A stretch of DNA of 45,095 nt from Oscillospiraceae bacterium (GCA_022795905.1 JAAWHO010000002.1:1-45095), one strand, 5' to 3'; shown: positions 25,699-37,057, numbered from the stretch's first letter. Program-made: numbers and translations. Notes: generated by a model from the sequence alone, not told the origin.

Positions 25699-26828
25699 TC
25701 TATCTGGATTCCGCCGCTACCGCTCTCTGGCGTCCGCCTCAGGTGGTTCAGGCGGTAACGGCGGCGATGACCTCCTTGGGGAACGCCTCTCGAGGGGTTC
25801 ACGGGGGGAGTCTGGCCGCGGACCGGACAATCTATGGAGCCAGGGAGAAGCTGGCCCGCTTTTTCGGCTGTCCCAGGCCGGATCATGTGGTATTTACCTG
25901 CAACGTCACCGAGGCGCTGAATATCGCTATCCACGGCCTGCTTGGCCCCGGGGACCATGTGCTCTCCACCGATTTGGAGCACAACAGCGTCCTCCGCCCT
26001 CTCTACCGCCTGGAGAAGGACTGCGGCGTCGCGGTTGATTTTGTTCCGGCGGACCGGCTTGGACGGCTGGACTACGGCGCCTTCGGGCGGCTTCTCCGGC
26101 CGGAGACGAGGGCGATTGTCTGCACCCACGCCTCCAACCTCACTGGGGAGCTGGTGGACATCGCCTGGATAGGCCGGTTTGCCCGGGAGCACGGCCTGCT
26201 GCTGGTGGTGGACGCCGCCCAGACCGCCGGGGTGTTCCCCATCGACATGACGGCTATGGGGATCGACGTCCTCTGCTTCACCGGACACAAGGGCCTCCTG
26301 GGCCCCCAGGGCACCGGCGGGCTGTGCGTCCGCCCCGGCGTGAAAATCCGCCCCTGGAAGGTGGGGGGTACCGGCGTACAGACCTACAGCCCTGTCCAGC
26401 CGGCGGAGTATCCCGTCTGCCTGGAGGCCGGGACTCTCAACAGCCACGGCATTGCCGGCCTCTCCGCCGCCCTGGACTTCCTGGAAGAGACGGGCATTGA
26501 TGCCATCCGGACTCGGGAGCGGGCTCTCATGGAGCGCTTCTATGGGGGCGTCCGGGACATCCCCGGCGTCACCATCTACGGCGATTTTTCCAGGGAAAAG
26601 GCCGCTGTTGTGGCCCTGAACCTGGGGGAGGAGGACGCCGGAGCGGTGGCGGACGCCCTCTTCGAGGAGTACGGCATTGCCGTCCGGGCCGGAGGCCACT
26701 GCGCCCCCCGGATGCACCGGGCCCTGGGCACCGGGGAGCGGGGGGCGGTGCGCTTTAGCTTCTCCCGGGCCAACACGGAGGAGGAAATTGACGCCGCTGT
26801 CCGCGCTCTGGAGGAGCTGAGCCGATGA
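25695..26828 (+). CDS. Class V aminotransferase / cysteine desulfurase family protein (GTG start)
   Basis: YLDSAATALWRPP, VVDAAQTAGVFP, CFTGHKGLLGPQGTGGL, RAGGHCAP. Confidence 0.92.
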   Translation: MIYLDSAATALWRPPQVVQAVTAAMTSLGNASRGVHGGSLAADRTIYGAREKLARFFGCPRPDHVVFTCNVTEALNIAIHGLLGPGDHVLSTDLEHNSVLRPLYRLEKDCGVAVDFVPADRLGRLDYGAFGRLLRPETRAIVCTHASNLTGELVDIAWIGRFAREHGLLLVVDAAQTAGVFPIDMTAMGIDVLCFTGHKGLLGPQGTGGLCVRPGVKIRPWKVGGTGVQTYSPVQPAEYPVCLEAGTLNSHGIAGLSAALDFLEETGIDAIRTRERALMERFYGGVRDIPGVTIYGDFSREKAAVVALNLGEEDAGAVADALFEEYGIAVRAGGHCAPRMHRALGTGERGAVRFSFSRANTEEEIDAAVRALEELSR

Positions 26829-27061
26829 TCGCGAAAAGGACCAGGCTGATCGTCGCCTTCCACACCACCGCCGCCGCCATGGCCATGGAGAGCGCCTGCG
26901 CCCGGCTGGGCGCGCCGGGGCGGCTCATCCCGGTGCCCCGGGCCATCACCGCCGGGTGCGGAATGTGCTGGGCCGCCCCGCCGGAGGACGGCGAGACTGT
27001 CCGGGACGCCGCCCGGGAGGCCGGGGTGGAGGTGGCCGGGTGGTATGTGGCGGAGATCTGA
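26825..27061 (+). CDS. DUF3343 domain-containing protein (putative Se/S carrier-like)
   Basis: VAFHTTAAAMAMESACARLGAPGRLIPVPRAITAGCGMCW. Confidence 0.85.
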   Translation: MIAKRTRLIVAFHTTAAAMAMESACARLGAPGRLIPVPRAITAGCGMCWAAPPEDGETVRDAAREAGVEVAGWYVAEI

Positions 27062-27371
27062 GCGGACCGTTTTTCTTGACAGGAAGGGAAAACAGTGTAA
27101 ACTGGAGACGGCCAGAGCCGGATTGTATATATCGCCGAGGCGTCCGGCCAGGAGGGGACCAGCTGGAAGAAAATGGATTGCTGACAATTTATCTCGATGG
27201 CGAGTATTGTACGGAATACGGGCTTGATTGGAGTGCGGGAGTTCAGACGATCACGGTTCCCCTGAGCTATGCCGCCAATGTGAACATGGCACTCAATGGA
27301 TGCACGCCTGGCGGCAATAATCGCAGTGAATGCACAGCGTTCGGGGGCTTTGCTTCTCCTGATCTGTCTCT

Positions 27372-27403
27372 CCCGCCCCGGGCTGCCCTGGGGCGGGATT
27401 TTT
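27372..27403 (+). terminator. Intrinsic terminator
   Basis: CCCGCCCC-N10-GGGGCGGG ATTTTT. Confidence 0.85.
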
Positions 27404-27414
27404 CCGCTTTTCCA

Positions 27415-27443
27415 TTGACAATTTCCCCCGGGAGGTCTATACT
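27415..27443 (+). promoter_or_regulatory. Promoter TTGACA-N17-TATACT upstream of tdh
   Basis: Sequence match, correct spacing. Confidence 0.85.
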
Positions 27444-27497
27444 GTCCATAGCAAAAAAACGTAACTCTCAACAAATGTATTTTATAGGAGGACAAGT

Positions 27498-28535
27498 ATG
27501 GCACAGCTCATGGACGCACTGGTCAAGCCCGCCGCCGGCCCCGGTCTGGAGCTCCGGCAGGTCCCTGTTCCCAAGCCCGGCCCCGGCGAGGTGCTCATCA
27601 AAATCCACAAGACCGCCATCTGCGGCACCGACGTACATATCTATAACTGGGATCCCTGGTCCCAGGTCCACATCAAGCCCCCCATGGTCATCGGCCACGA
27701 GTATGTGGGCGAGGTGGCGGAGCTGGGCGCGGGCGTCACCGGCCTCCATGTGGGCCAGCGGGTGAGCGGCGAGGGCCACATCACCTGCGGCCGCTGCCGC
27801 AACTGCCACACCGGCAACATCCAGTGGTGCAAGGACACCAAGGGCGTGGGCGTGGACCGGGACGGCGCCTTTGCCGAGTACGTCTGCATCCCTGAGAGCA
27901 ATGTCATCATCATCGACGAGAGCCTGCCCGAGGACGTGGTGGCCTTCTTCGACGCCTTCGGCAACGCCACCCACACCGCCCTGATGTGGAACCTGGTGGG
28001 AGAGGACGTGCTCATCACCGGCGCGGGCCCCATCGGCATCATCGCCGCCGGGGTGTGCAAATACGCCGGGGCCCGCCGGGTGGTCATCACCGATATGAAC
28101 GAGTACCGCTTAGACCTGGCCCGGAAAATGGGCGTGGACGCGGCGGTGAACGTCCAGAACGAGGATCTGAAGGAGATCATGCACAAGCAGGGCCTGGTGG
28201 AGGGCTTCGACATCGGCCTGGAGATGAGCGGCAACGGCGCAGGCTTCCAGCAGATGATCTCCGTCATGCGCAACGGCGGCAAGATCAGCCTCCTGGGCCT
28301 CTCCGGCAAGCCCCTGTCCCTGAATATGAATCAGATTATTGAGAAGGGCCTGACCCTCCAGGGCATCTACGGCCGGAAGATGGACAACTGGCACCAGATG
28401 AGCTACATGGTCCAGGGCGGCCTGGACCTGACCCCGGTGATCACCCACCGGTTCCACTACACCCAATTTGAGGAGGGCTTCGCCGCCATGAACAGCGGCA
28501 AGTCCGGGAAGGTTATTCTGGATTGGACCAAATAA
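27498..28535 (+). CDS. tdh: L-threonine 3-dehydrogenase
   Basis: Zn-dependent MDR motifs [21 protein letters not shown], followed by kbl. Confidence 0.95.
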   Translation: MAQLMDALVKPAAGPGLELRQVPVPKPGPGEVLIKIHKTAICGTDVHIYNWDPWSQVHIKPPMVIGHEYVGEVAELGAGVTGLHVGQRVSGEGHITCGRCRNCHTGNIQWCKDTKGVGVDRDGAFAEYVCIPESNVIIIDESLPEDVVAFFDAFGNATHTALMWNLVGEDVLITGAGPIGIIAAGVCKYAGARRVVITDMNEYRLDLARKMGVDAAVNVQNEDLKEIMHKQGLVEGFDIGLEMSGNGAGFQQMISVMRNGGKISLLGLSGKPLSLNMNQIIEKGLTLQGIYGRKMDNWHQMSYMVQGGLDLTPVITHRFHYTQFEEGFAAMNSGKSGKVILDWTK

Positions 28536-28554
28536 GAATAAGGAGGAAGATACC

Positions 28555-29742
28555 ATGAAGCAGGCACTGGAAAAATACCGCAGGGAGCTGGACGCCATCC
28601 GGGAGGCCGGCACCTGGAAGGGCGAGCGCATCATCACCACCCCCCAGCGCTCCCGCATCGACACCACCGAGGCCCGGCAGGTAGTCAATATGTGCGCGAA
28701 CAACTATCTGGGCCTCTCCAACAACCCGGAGCTCATCGCCGCCGCCAAGGCCAGCTATGACAAGTGGGGCTTCGGCCTGAGCTCTGTGCGCTTTATCTGC
28801 GGCACCCAGAATATCCACAAGGAGCTGGAGCAGAAGCTGTCGGCGTTTTTGGGCATGGACGACACCATTCTCTACTCCTCCTGCTTCGACGCCAACGGGG
28901 GCCTCTTCGAGACGCTGCTGGGCCCCGAGGACGCCATCATCTCCGACGAGCTCAACCACGCCTCCATCATCGACGGCGTGCGCCTGTGCAAGGCCAAGCG
29001 GTTCCGCTACAAGAACAACAATATGGAGGACCTGCGGGCCCAGCTCACCGCCGCCCAGGAGGCAGGGTGCAAAATCAAGCTCATCGCCACCGACGGCGTG
29101 TTCTCCATGGACGGCTACATCGCCAACCTGAAGGGCATCTGCGGCCTGGCCGACGAGTTCGACGCCCTGGTGATGGTGGACGACAGCCACGCTGTGGGCT
29201 TCATGGGCGACACCGGCCGGGGCACCCCGGAGTACTGCGGCGTACAGGACCGGGTGGACATCATCACCGGCACCTTCGGCAAGGCCCTGGGCGGGGCCTC
29301 CGGCGGCTACACCTCCGCCCGGCAGGAGATCGTGGACCTGCTGCGCCAGCGGAGCCGGCCCTACCTGTTCTCCAACACCGTGGCCCCCGCCATCTGCGCC
29401 GCCACCATCAAGACCATCGAGCTGCTGACGGCCTCCACCGAGCTGCGGGACCGGGTCCATGAAAATACCGCCTATTTCCGGGAGAAGCTGGGCAAGGTGG
29501 GCTTCGACGTCCTGGAAGGGAGCCACCCCATTGTGGCCGTCATGCTCTACGACGCCAAGGTGGCCGCGGAGTTTGCCGCCCGGATGCTGGAGAAGGGGGT
29601 CTATGTGGTCAGCTTCAGCTACCCGGTGGTCCCCCAGGGCAAGGCCCGTATCCGCACCCAGGTTTCCGCCGGGCACACCAGGGAGGACCTGGACTTCGCC
29701 GTCCGGTGCTTCCAGGAGGTCAAGCAGGAGATGGGCATTTGA
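28555..29742 (+). CDS. kbl: Glycine C-acetyltransferase (2-amino-3-ketobutyrate CoA ligase)
   Basis: [56 protein letters not shown]. Confidence 0.97.
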   Translation: MKQALEKYRRELDAIREAGTWKGERIITTPQRSRIDTTEARQVVNMCANNYLGLSNNPELIAAAKASYDKWGFGLSSVRFICGTQNIHKELEQKLSAFLGMDDTILYSSCFDANGGLFETLLGPEDAIISDELNHASIIDGVRLCKAKRFRYKNNNMEDLRAQLTAAQEAGCKIKLIATDGVFSMDGYIANLKGICGLADEFDALVMVDDSHAVGFMGDTGRGTPEYCGVQDRVDIITGTFGKALGGASGGYTSARQEIVDLLRQRSRPYLFSNTVAPAICAATIKTIELLTASTELRDRVHENTAYFREKLGKVGFDVLEGSHPIVAVMLYDAKVAAEFAARMLEKGVYVVSFSYPVVPQGKARIRTQVSAGHTREDLDFAVRCFQEVKQEMGI

Positions 29743-29755
29743 CCGCATAAAAATC

Positions 29756-29792
29756 CCGCCCCGGGAGCCGCGCGCTTCCGGGGCGGTTTTTT
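29756..29792 (+). terminator. Intrinsic terminator after kbl
   Basis: CCGCCCCGG ... CCGGGGCGGTTTTTT. Confidence 0.85.
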
Positions 29793-29877
29793 CGCCCCGC
29801 GGCTCTGGAAATAGAGCTGGAAAAATGGGGCGGATTGGGGTATACTGTTTTCAAACCTATAAGCAACGGAGGCTGTC

Positions 29878-30417
29878 ATGGACGAGAAAAAACTGCTGGA
29901 GACGGCGCTGGAGATGGGCTTTGCCAACGCGGCGCTGATTGATACGGAGGAGCTGACATTTATCCCCGCCTTCCGCCCCCTGTGCGAGGAGAACCTGTGC
30001 GGGAAATACGGGGTCAACTACGCCTGTCCCCCGGACTGCGGCACAGTGGAGCAGATGCGCCGGAAGGTCCTCCGCTGGCGGCGGGCCCTGGTGATGCAGA
30101 CCATGTGGGACATTGAGGACCCCTTGAACAACGAGGAGATCAAGCCCGCCAAGGCCCAACACAATCGCCTGACCCGCCAGCTCATCGACCGGGCGGGGGA
30201 GCCGGGGCTGATGATCGGGGCCAGCGGGTGCAGCCTGTGTACGCCCTGCGCCATCACAGAGGGGAAGCCCTGCCGCTTCCCGGAGCTGCAATACTCCTGT
30301 ATGTCGGCGTACTGCATCTTTGTGGAGGAGCTGACCAAGCGCTGCGGGATGGAGTACGACTGCGGCCCCGGCGTGACCGCGTTTTTCAGTATGTACTGCT
30401 TCCAGCCCCGGGATTGA
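29878..30417 (+). CDS. DUF2284 domain-containing predicted metal-binding protein
   Basis: Cys-rich CEENLCGKYGVNYACPPDCGT, GCSLCTPCAITEGKPCRFP. Confidence 0.88.
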   Translation: MDEKKLLETALEMGFANAALIDTEELTFIPAFRPLCEENLCGKYGVNYACPPDCGTVEQMRRKVLRWRRALVMQTMWDIEDPLNNEEIKPAKAQHNRLTRQLIDRAGEPGLMIGASGCSLCTPCAITEGKPCRFPELQYSCMSAYCIFVEELTKRCGMEYDCGPGVTAFFSMYCFQPRD

Positions 30418-30447
30418 CGGGCCGGCAGCCCCGGCGCGGGAAAAAGA

Positions 30448-30482
30448 GGGAGGATCAGGCTTCCGCCTGGTCCTCCCCTTTT
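30448..30482. terminator. Bidirectional terminator between convergent genes
   Basis: GGGAGGATCAGGC-TTCC-GCCTGGTCCTCCC flanked by A5 and T5 runs. Confidence 0.8.
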
Positions 30483-31786
30483 TGCGCCCCCATCGGCTTA
30501 TCGCCTGTGGCGGGATTGTCGAGGAGCGCCCCGTCCTCCCCGAAGCGGGAGCCGTGACAGGGGCAGTCCCAGGACCGCTCCTGCGCGTTGTACCGCAGGG
30601 CGCAGCCCATGTGGGGGCACCGCGGGACAGTGGGCGTCAGCAGGCCCAGGATGGATTCCAGTCCGTTGACGGCCAGCTGTGGACGGAGGATCGTCCGGGA
30701 CGGGGAGAAGAGCTCGGCATAGGGGCTGTCCCGCCCCAGCACAAGGTCCGTCAAAACCATGGCGGCCGCCATGGAGGAGGTCATCCCCCACTTGTTGAAG
30801 CCGGAGGCCACGTACAGGCCGGGCGTGTGCCTGGAGTACTGGCCGATATAGGGGACGCCGTCCAGGCTCATGCAGTCCTGGGCAGCCCAGCGGGAGACCA
30901 CCCGGGCCTCCGGGTACCAGCGCCGGGCAAGGCCCTCCAGCGCCTGCCAGCCGCCGCTCTTCTTGCCCGTGCGGCGGCCCTCGCCGCCCAGCAGGAGGAG
31001 GTCCCCATAATTGCGGAAGGACAGGCCCTTCTCGTCCCCGTCCACATACATACCGCCCACATCCGGCGCGCCCTCCAGGGCCACGACATAGGAACGGCTT
31101 TGGTACAGCTTCAAAAAATAGCTGCCGTGCCTGTTGAGGAAGGGAAAGTGGGTGGCCACGATGATCTTCTCTGCCGTAATGGTCCCGCCGCCGGTCACCG
31201 CCCTCCCGGGGGCAAGGGCCAGCACCCTCGTATGCTCATACGCCGGTATTTCCCTGGCGATAGCGGCAGCAAACCGGAGGGGGTGGAACTGCGCCTGACG
31301 GGGGAAGCGCACCGCCCCCGCTGTCGGGAAGGGCAGAGGCAGCTCCGCCGCGAATTCCGCCGGAAACCCCAGCAGCTCCAGCGCCTCCAGCTCCGCGTCA
31401 AGCGCCCGCCGGCTGTCCAGGGCGTAGGCAAAGGCGTCCCGCTCCTGGAAATCGCAGTCGATGTCCCGGCACATGGCCCGATACTGCTCCAGGGCCGCCA
31501 GGTTTGCCTCCAGGTACAGGCGGGCCTTCTCCCTGCCCAGCCGCCGGAGCAGCTTGTGGTAGAGCAGACCGTGCTGGGCGGTGATCTTCGCGGTAGTATT
31601 TTTCGTGATGCCGCCGCCGAGCCGCCCCGCCTCCACCAGGGCGCAGTCCACCCCGGCCCGGGAGAGCCGCCAGGCGCACAGCAGTCCGGCCATCCCCCCG
31701 CCGACCACCAGCACGCCGGTTTTCAAATCCCCCCGCAGGGGGGCCAGTCTGGGCAGCCGTGCCGTCTGCGCCCACAGAGAGTCCAT
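30455..31786 (-). CDS. FAD-dependent oxidoreductase with C-terminal Rieske [2Fe-2S] domain
   Basis: VLVVGGGMAGLLCAWRLSRAG; C-terminal CPHMGCALRYNAQERSWDCPCHGSRF. Confidence 0.93.
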   Translation of the reverse strand: MDSLWAQTARLPRLAPLRGDLKTGVLVVGGGMAGLLCAWRLSRAGVDCALVEAGRLGGGITKNTTAKITAQHGLLYHKLLRRLGREKARLYLEANLAALEQYRAMCRDIDCDFQERDAFAYALDSRRALDAELEALELLGFPAEFAAELPLPFPTAGAVRFPRQAQFHPLRFAAAIAREIPAYEHTRVLALAPGRAVTGGGTITAEKIIVATHFPFLNRHGSYFLKLYQSRSYVVALEGAPDVGGMYVDGDEKGLSFRNYGDLLLLGGEGRRTGKKSGGWQALEGLARRWYPEARVVSRWAAQDCMSLDGVPYIGQYSRHTPGLYVASGFNKWGMTSSMAAAMVLTDLVLGRDSPYAELFSPSRTILRPQLAVNGLESILGLLTPTVPRCPHMGCALRYNAQERSWDCPCHGSRFGEDGALLDNPATGDKPMGAQKGEDQAEA

Positions 31787-31828
31787 CCCATCACCTCACT
31801 GGCCTTAGGGTGGCCCTGTTCCCGGGGA

Positions 31829-32680
31829 TTATACTCCGCCGCCGGACAAAAATGCCTGGACCGCCCGGCCGTCCCGGAGGCCCTTCCGGTACAGCAGCTT
31901 GAGCGCCGCCTTGTCCCGGGTCAGAGTGTCAACGCCGCAGGTGTCGTCCGGCGCCACGATAAGCACCCGGCCCTCCGCCGCATACCGCTTCGCCAGGGCC
32001 ACGCTGGCGTTGTACCGCTCCGCCCTGGTCCGGAGCTTCCTGGCCGCAAAGGGGTACCGGCGCTGGATCCGGCGGGCGAAGAAATCGTCCTTTCCCACAG
32101 CCCGAAGCCTGTCGGCGGGCCTGGTCAGCAGCAGCACCACCCTGTCGCAGCCGCACTCAATGGCCTTGGCGATAGGGACCGGGTCCGCCAGGGCCCCGTC
32201 GTAGTAGGGCATCCGGCTGATGACATAGGGGGCGCAGACGAAGGGGAGGGCGGAGGACGCCTTGAAGATGTCATACCGGTCCTGGGCCATATCGGACTTG
32301 TCAAAATACTTGGCGCCTCCGGTCAGGGCGTTGGTGGCCACCACCAGGAGCTCCGCCGGATTGTCCGCCAGGGCCCGGTAGTCCAGAGGGGACTCCCCTC
32401 CGGAGGCGCTCAGCGTCCCGTAGATATAGTCCAAATCAATATAGGAGCCCCTGGTGAGCATATTTTTCGCCCCCATATACTCCTTGCGAAAGGCGTATTC
32501 GGTGTAAAACCGATAGTTCCGGCCCCGCTGACCCGCCAGATAGGACGCGATATTCGCGCTGCCCGCCGAGACGCCTATAGCCATATCGAAGCGAATCCCC
32601 ACGTCCAGACAGCAGTCCAGCACGCCCGCCGCGTAGATCCCCCGAAGACCTCCGCCCACATCCACAATTCCGGTTTTCAT
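31829..32680 (-). CDS. Patatin-like phospholipase family protein
   Basis: GGGLRGIYAAGVLD, GVSAGS nucleophile elbow, DGALADPVP. Confidence 0.93.
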   Translation of the reverse strand: MKTGIVDVGGGLRGIYAAGVLDCCLDVGIRFDMAIGVSAGSANIASYLAGQRGRNYRFYTEYAFRKEYMGAKNMLTRGSYIDLDYIYGTLSASGGESPLDYRALADNPAELLVVATNALTGGAKYFDKSDMAQDRYDIFKASSALPFVCAPYVISRMPYYDGALADPVPIAKAIECGCDRVVLLLTRPADRLRAVGKDDFFARRIQRRYPFAARKLRTRAERYNASVALAKRYAAEGRVLIVAPDDTCGVDTLTRDKAALKLLYRKGLRDGRAVQAFLSGGGV

Positions 32681-33681
32681 TCCTGTTCCTGCCTCCGTTG
32701 AAATTGTTTTCGGTACGCCGTAGGGAGGACCTGAAAGACCTCCTTGAACGCGGCGGAGAATTTGCTCTGGCTCTCATAGCCCACCGCCGCTGCCACCTCC
32801 GCGATGCTCCCGCCCTCCTCCCGCAGCAGCCGCGCCGCCTCCCGGACCCGGTACTCCCGCATATAGGCGGCGACGGGCTGGCCGTAAACGGCCTTGAACG
32901 CGGCCTTCAGGGCGGAGGTGTTGATAAGATGCTGCCTGGCCAGCTCCTCGATCGTATACCGGCGGTCCAGCCGCTCCGTCAGCTGGGCGTGGATGGCCCG
33001 GACGGTCTCCACCTGCCGGGTGTGGTACCGGTCCGGCTGGGGCGTCCCGGCCGCCTCCGGCATACTCAGAAACAGCAGGAGCTCCTGGAACTTCAGCTTG
33101 AAATAGGGCATCCGGAGGCGGGGCGGCAGGTCGTAGAGCTCCGAGAAGATGTGCTCAATCTGCGCGCTGGCCGGCATGGCGGCGTATCCGCTCTGTCCGC
33201 ACAGCTTCTCTGCCAGCTGCCGTCCCTCAATGCCGGCCTCCCGGAGGATCTCCGGCGGCTCCCGCTCCAGGATCTCCAGGTCCGCCGAGATAGAAATGCC
33301 CTCGTAAAAGCCCAGAGGGAAGCTCACCACCGGCTCGCAGGCGCCCGCGGCGTGCAGCAGCAGGTCCCCCGGCCCCAGACAGGCCGTCCTCCCGTTGGGC
33401 GTCTCCCAGCCGGCCCGCCCCTGGCGGCAGTGGTTGACCTCCAGGGCGGGCCGGAGCGGGCCGGAGCGGAAGCCGCACTGCCTCGCGCTGTAGCAGCCGT
33501 GGAGCAGCACGACGCCGGGGAAAACCGTCCAGAGCTCCGCCAGCCCTCTGCCGGCGTCAAAGCCCACCTGCTCCATGCACACCCCTGCCGCCGGCTCCGT
33601 GCCGTGCCGCTTCACCAGCAGCTTCCCCTGGGGCGCCTCCGCCAGCTTCTCCTCCAGCTCACACAGACGGCTCATCCCCAC
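32677..33681 (-). CDS. AraC family transcriptional regulator
   Basis: C-terminal HTH LARQHLINTSALKAAFKAVYGQPVAAYMREYRVREAARLL...IAEVAAAVGYESQSKFSAAFKEVF. Confidence 0.9.
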   Translation of the reverse strand: MGMSRLCELEEKLAEAPQGKLLVKRHGTEPAAGVCMEQVGFDAGRGLAELWTVFPGVVLLHGCYSARQCGFRSGPLRPALEVNHCRQGRAGWETPNGRTACLGPGDLLLHAAGACEPVVSFPLGFYEGISISADLEILEREPPEILREAGIEGRQLAEKLCGQSGYAAMPASAQIEHIFSELYDLPPRLRMPYFKLKFQELLLFLSMPEAAGTPQPDRYHTRQVETVRAIHAQLTERLDRRYTIEELARQHLINTSALKAAFKAVYGQPVAAYMREYRVREAARLLREEGGSIAEVAAAVGYESQSKFSAAFKEVFQVLPTAYRKQFQRRQEQE

Positions 33682-34063
33682 AGCCGGTCCCTCCCTTCGC
33701 CGGGCCGCCGGGACAGGTGATGGCGAACAGCTGCTCCACCAGCCGGTGCAGGAGCCGGACCTGGAGGTTGTCGGCCGCCTTATAGTACACCTCTTTCCCG
33801 TCCCGGCGGCTGACGATAAGGCTGCTGCCGCGCAGCTGCTTGAGGTGATGGGAAACCGCAGGGCTGCTCATGCCCATCATCGCCGAGAGGTTGATGACGC
33901 ACTCCTCGCAGTGACAGAGCAGCCAGAAAAGCCGCAGGCGGCTCCCGTCCCCCAGCTGCCGGAGCAGGTCGGAGAGCTGCTGGAACTCCTCCGGCGGCGG
34001 CATTTGCTCCAGCATATGCGTTGTGTCCTGCCCGTGGTCGTGGGGCAGATGAGTCGGAACCAT
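33659..34063 (-). CDS. ArsR/SmtB family metalloregulator
   Basis: QLGDGSRLRLFWLLCHCEECVINLSAMMGMSSPAVSHHLKQLR..GLIVSRRDGKEVYY-type winged helix. Confidence 0.92.
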   Translation of the reverse strand: MVPTHLPHDHGQDTTHMLEQMPPPEEFQQLSDLLRQLGDGSRLRLFWLLCHCEECVINLSAMMGMSSPAVSHHLKQLRGSSLIVSRRDGKEVYYKAADNLQVRLLHRLVEQLFAITCPGGPAKGGTGCGDEPSV

Positions 34064-34142
34064 TGCGCAGGCCCCCTTTCTTCCGTTCTTGCTCTAGTTT
34101 ACCACATTTTCGGCAAAAACGCCAGAGGCTTCCTATCTGGTT

Positions 34143-34190
34143 CTTCAATTCGCAAAGGAAGCGGCCCTGCAGGGGCGGGGCTGCGTTTTA
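34143..34190. repeat. Partial copy of the MITE-like element at 14944
   Basis: CTTCAATTCGCAAAG identical to 14944-14958, followed by GCAGGGGCGG. Confidence 0.55.
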
Positions 34191-34241
34191 TCCCAAACAG
34201 AAATAGATTTCGCCCAAACGGAAGAGGTTTGCCAAAAGCGG

Positions 34242-34269
34242 TTGACGTCCGGGCAAATCGTGCTATGAT
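34242..34269 (+). promoter_or_regulatory. Promoter TTGACG-N16-TATGAT of the metal-export genes
   Basis: Sequence match. Confidence 0.7.
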
Positions 34270-34278
34270 AGGGATACA

Positions 34279-34302
34279 ACGATTAAACAACCTTTTAATC
34301 GT
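34279..34302 (+). promoter_or_regulatory. Putative ArsR-type operator
   Basis: Inverted repeat ACGATTAAA-N6-TTTAATCGT just after the -10. Confidence 0.7.
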
Positions 34303-34331
34303 ATACAAGACAGTAAGGGAGTGGCTGAACA

Positions 34332-34550
34332 ATGAAGAAGACTTACAAGATCGAAGTGGACTGCGCCAACTGCGCCAACCTCATGGAGGAGGCCGCCCGC
34401 AAGACCGCCGGCGTCCAGGCTGCCACCGTCAATTTCATGACCCAGAAGCTCATCGTGGAGTTCGTCGAGGGGCAGGACCCCGCCGCCGTCATGGGGGAGG
34501 TCCTGCGGGCCTGCAAGAAGGTGGAGCCGGACTGCGAGATCTTCCTGTAA
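34332..34550 (+). CDS. Stand-alone heavy-metal-associated (HMA) domain protein
   Basis: YKIEVDCANCANLMEEAARKTAGVQAATVNF, CxxC motif. Confidence 0.93.
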   Translation: MKKTYKIEVDCANCANLMEEAARKTAGVQAATVNFMTQKLIVEFVEGQDPAAVMGEVLRACKKVEPDCEIFL

Positions 34551-34659
34551 GCAGGAACGGCCCAAGGGACTCCCTCAGGCCCGCAGGCACGGGTCTGAAA
34601 GGGAGTCTCTTTCTCTGAAATACGTAAACAGTTAAACAATATTAGAAGGGAGCGTTCCT

Positions 34660-36675
<2,016 letters not shown>

Positions 36676-36684
36676 TGGCCGCAA

Positions 36685-36720
36685 AAGGACCGCCCCGCCA
36701 GGTATGGCGGGGCGGTCCTT
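36685..36720 (+). terminator. Intrinsic terminator, 16-bp perfect stem
   Basis: AAGGACCGCCCCGCCA-GGTA-TGGCGGGGCGGTCCTT. Confidence 0.85.
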
Positions 36721-36742
36721 CAGACTGCCAAAAGCCTTTTTG

Positions 36743-37032
36743 CCGGAAAAGATTCGCCCTCCCGTGGGCGGGCCGAAGGCCCGCTTAGAGCTGGGGCCGG
36801 CGGAGCCGGCCTAACGCTTGACCCAAAAGGCAGATTCATCCTCTTGCCTCCCTTGTGAAAGGGAGGGGGACCGCCGGGCAAAGCCCGGTGGTGGTGGGAT
36901 TCGTCGCAGGGAACCTGCGTCTGCCGGAAATCTTCTGCTAGACGGAACATTGGGTGCGGGAATCCCCCCGCCACGCCTTCGGCGCGGCCCTCCCCCCTTT
37001 CACAAGGGGGGCGAGAGGCGAATCTTGTCCGG
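36743..37032. mobile_element. MITE-like composite repeat (290 bp) with 16-bp terminal inverted repeats and two inverted REP-like units
   Basis: CCGGAAAAGATTCGCC (36743-36758) vs GGCGAATCTTGTCCGG (37017-37032), 15/16; internal CCTCTTGCCTCCCTTGTGAAAGGGAGG and inverted CCCCCCTTTCACAAGGGGGGCGAGAGG. Confidence 0.65.
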
Positions 37033-37057
37033 GAAAGAGATTTTTTTGACAATCTGC

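Noticed and set aside
30482-32701. 739-aa plus-strand ORF
   Set aside because: Antisense to the Rieske oxidoreductase and patatin genes; no recognisable domain; GC-driven open frame.
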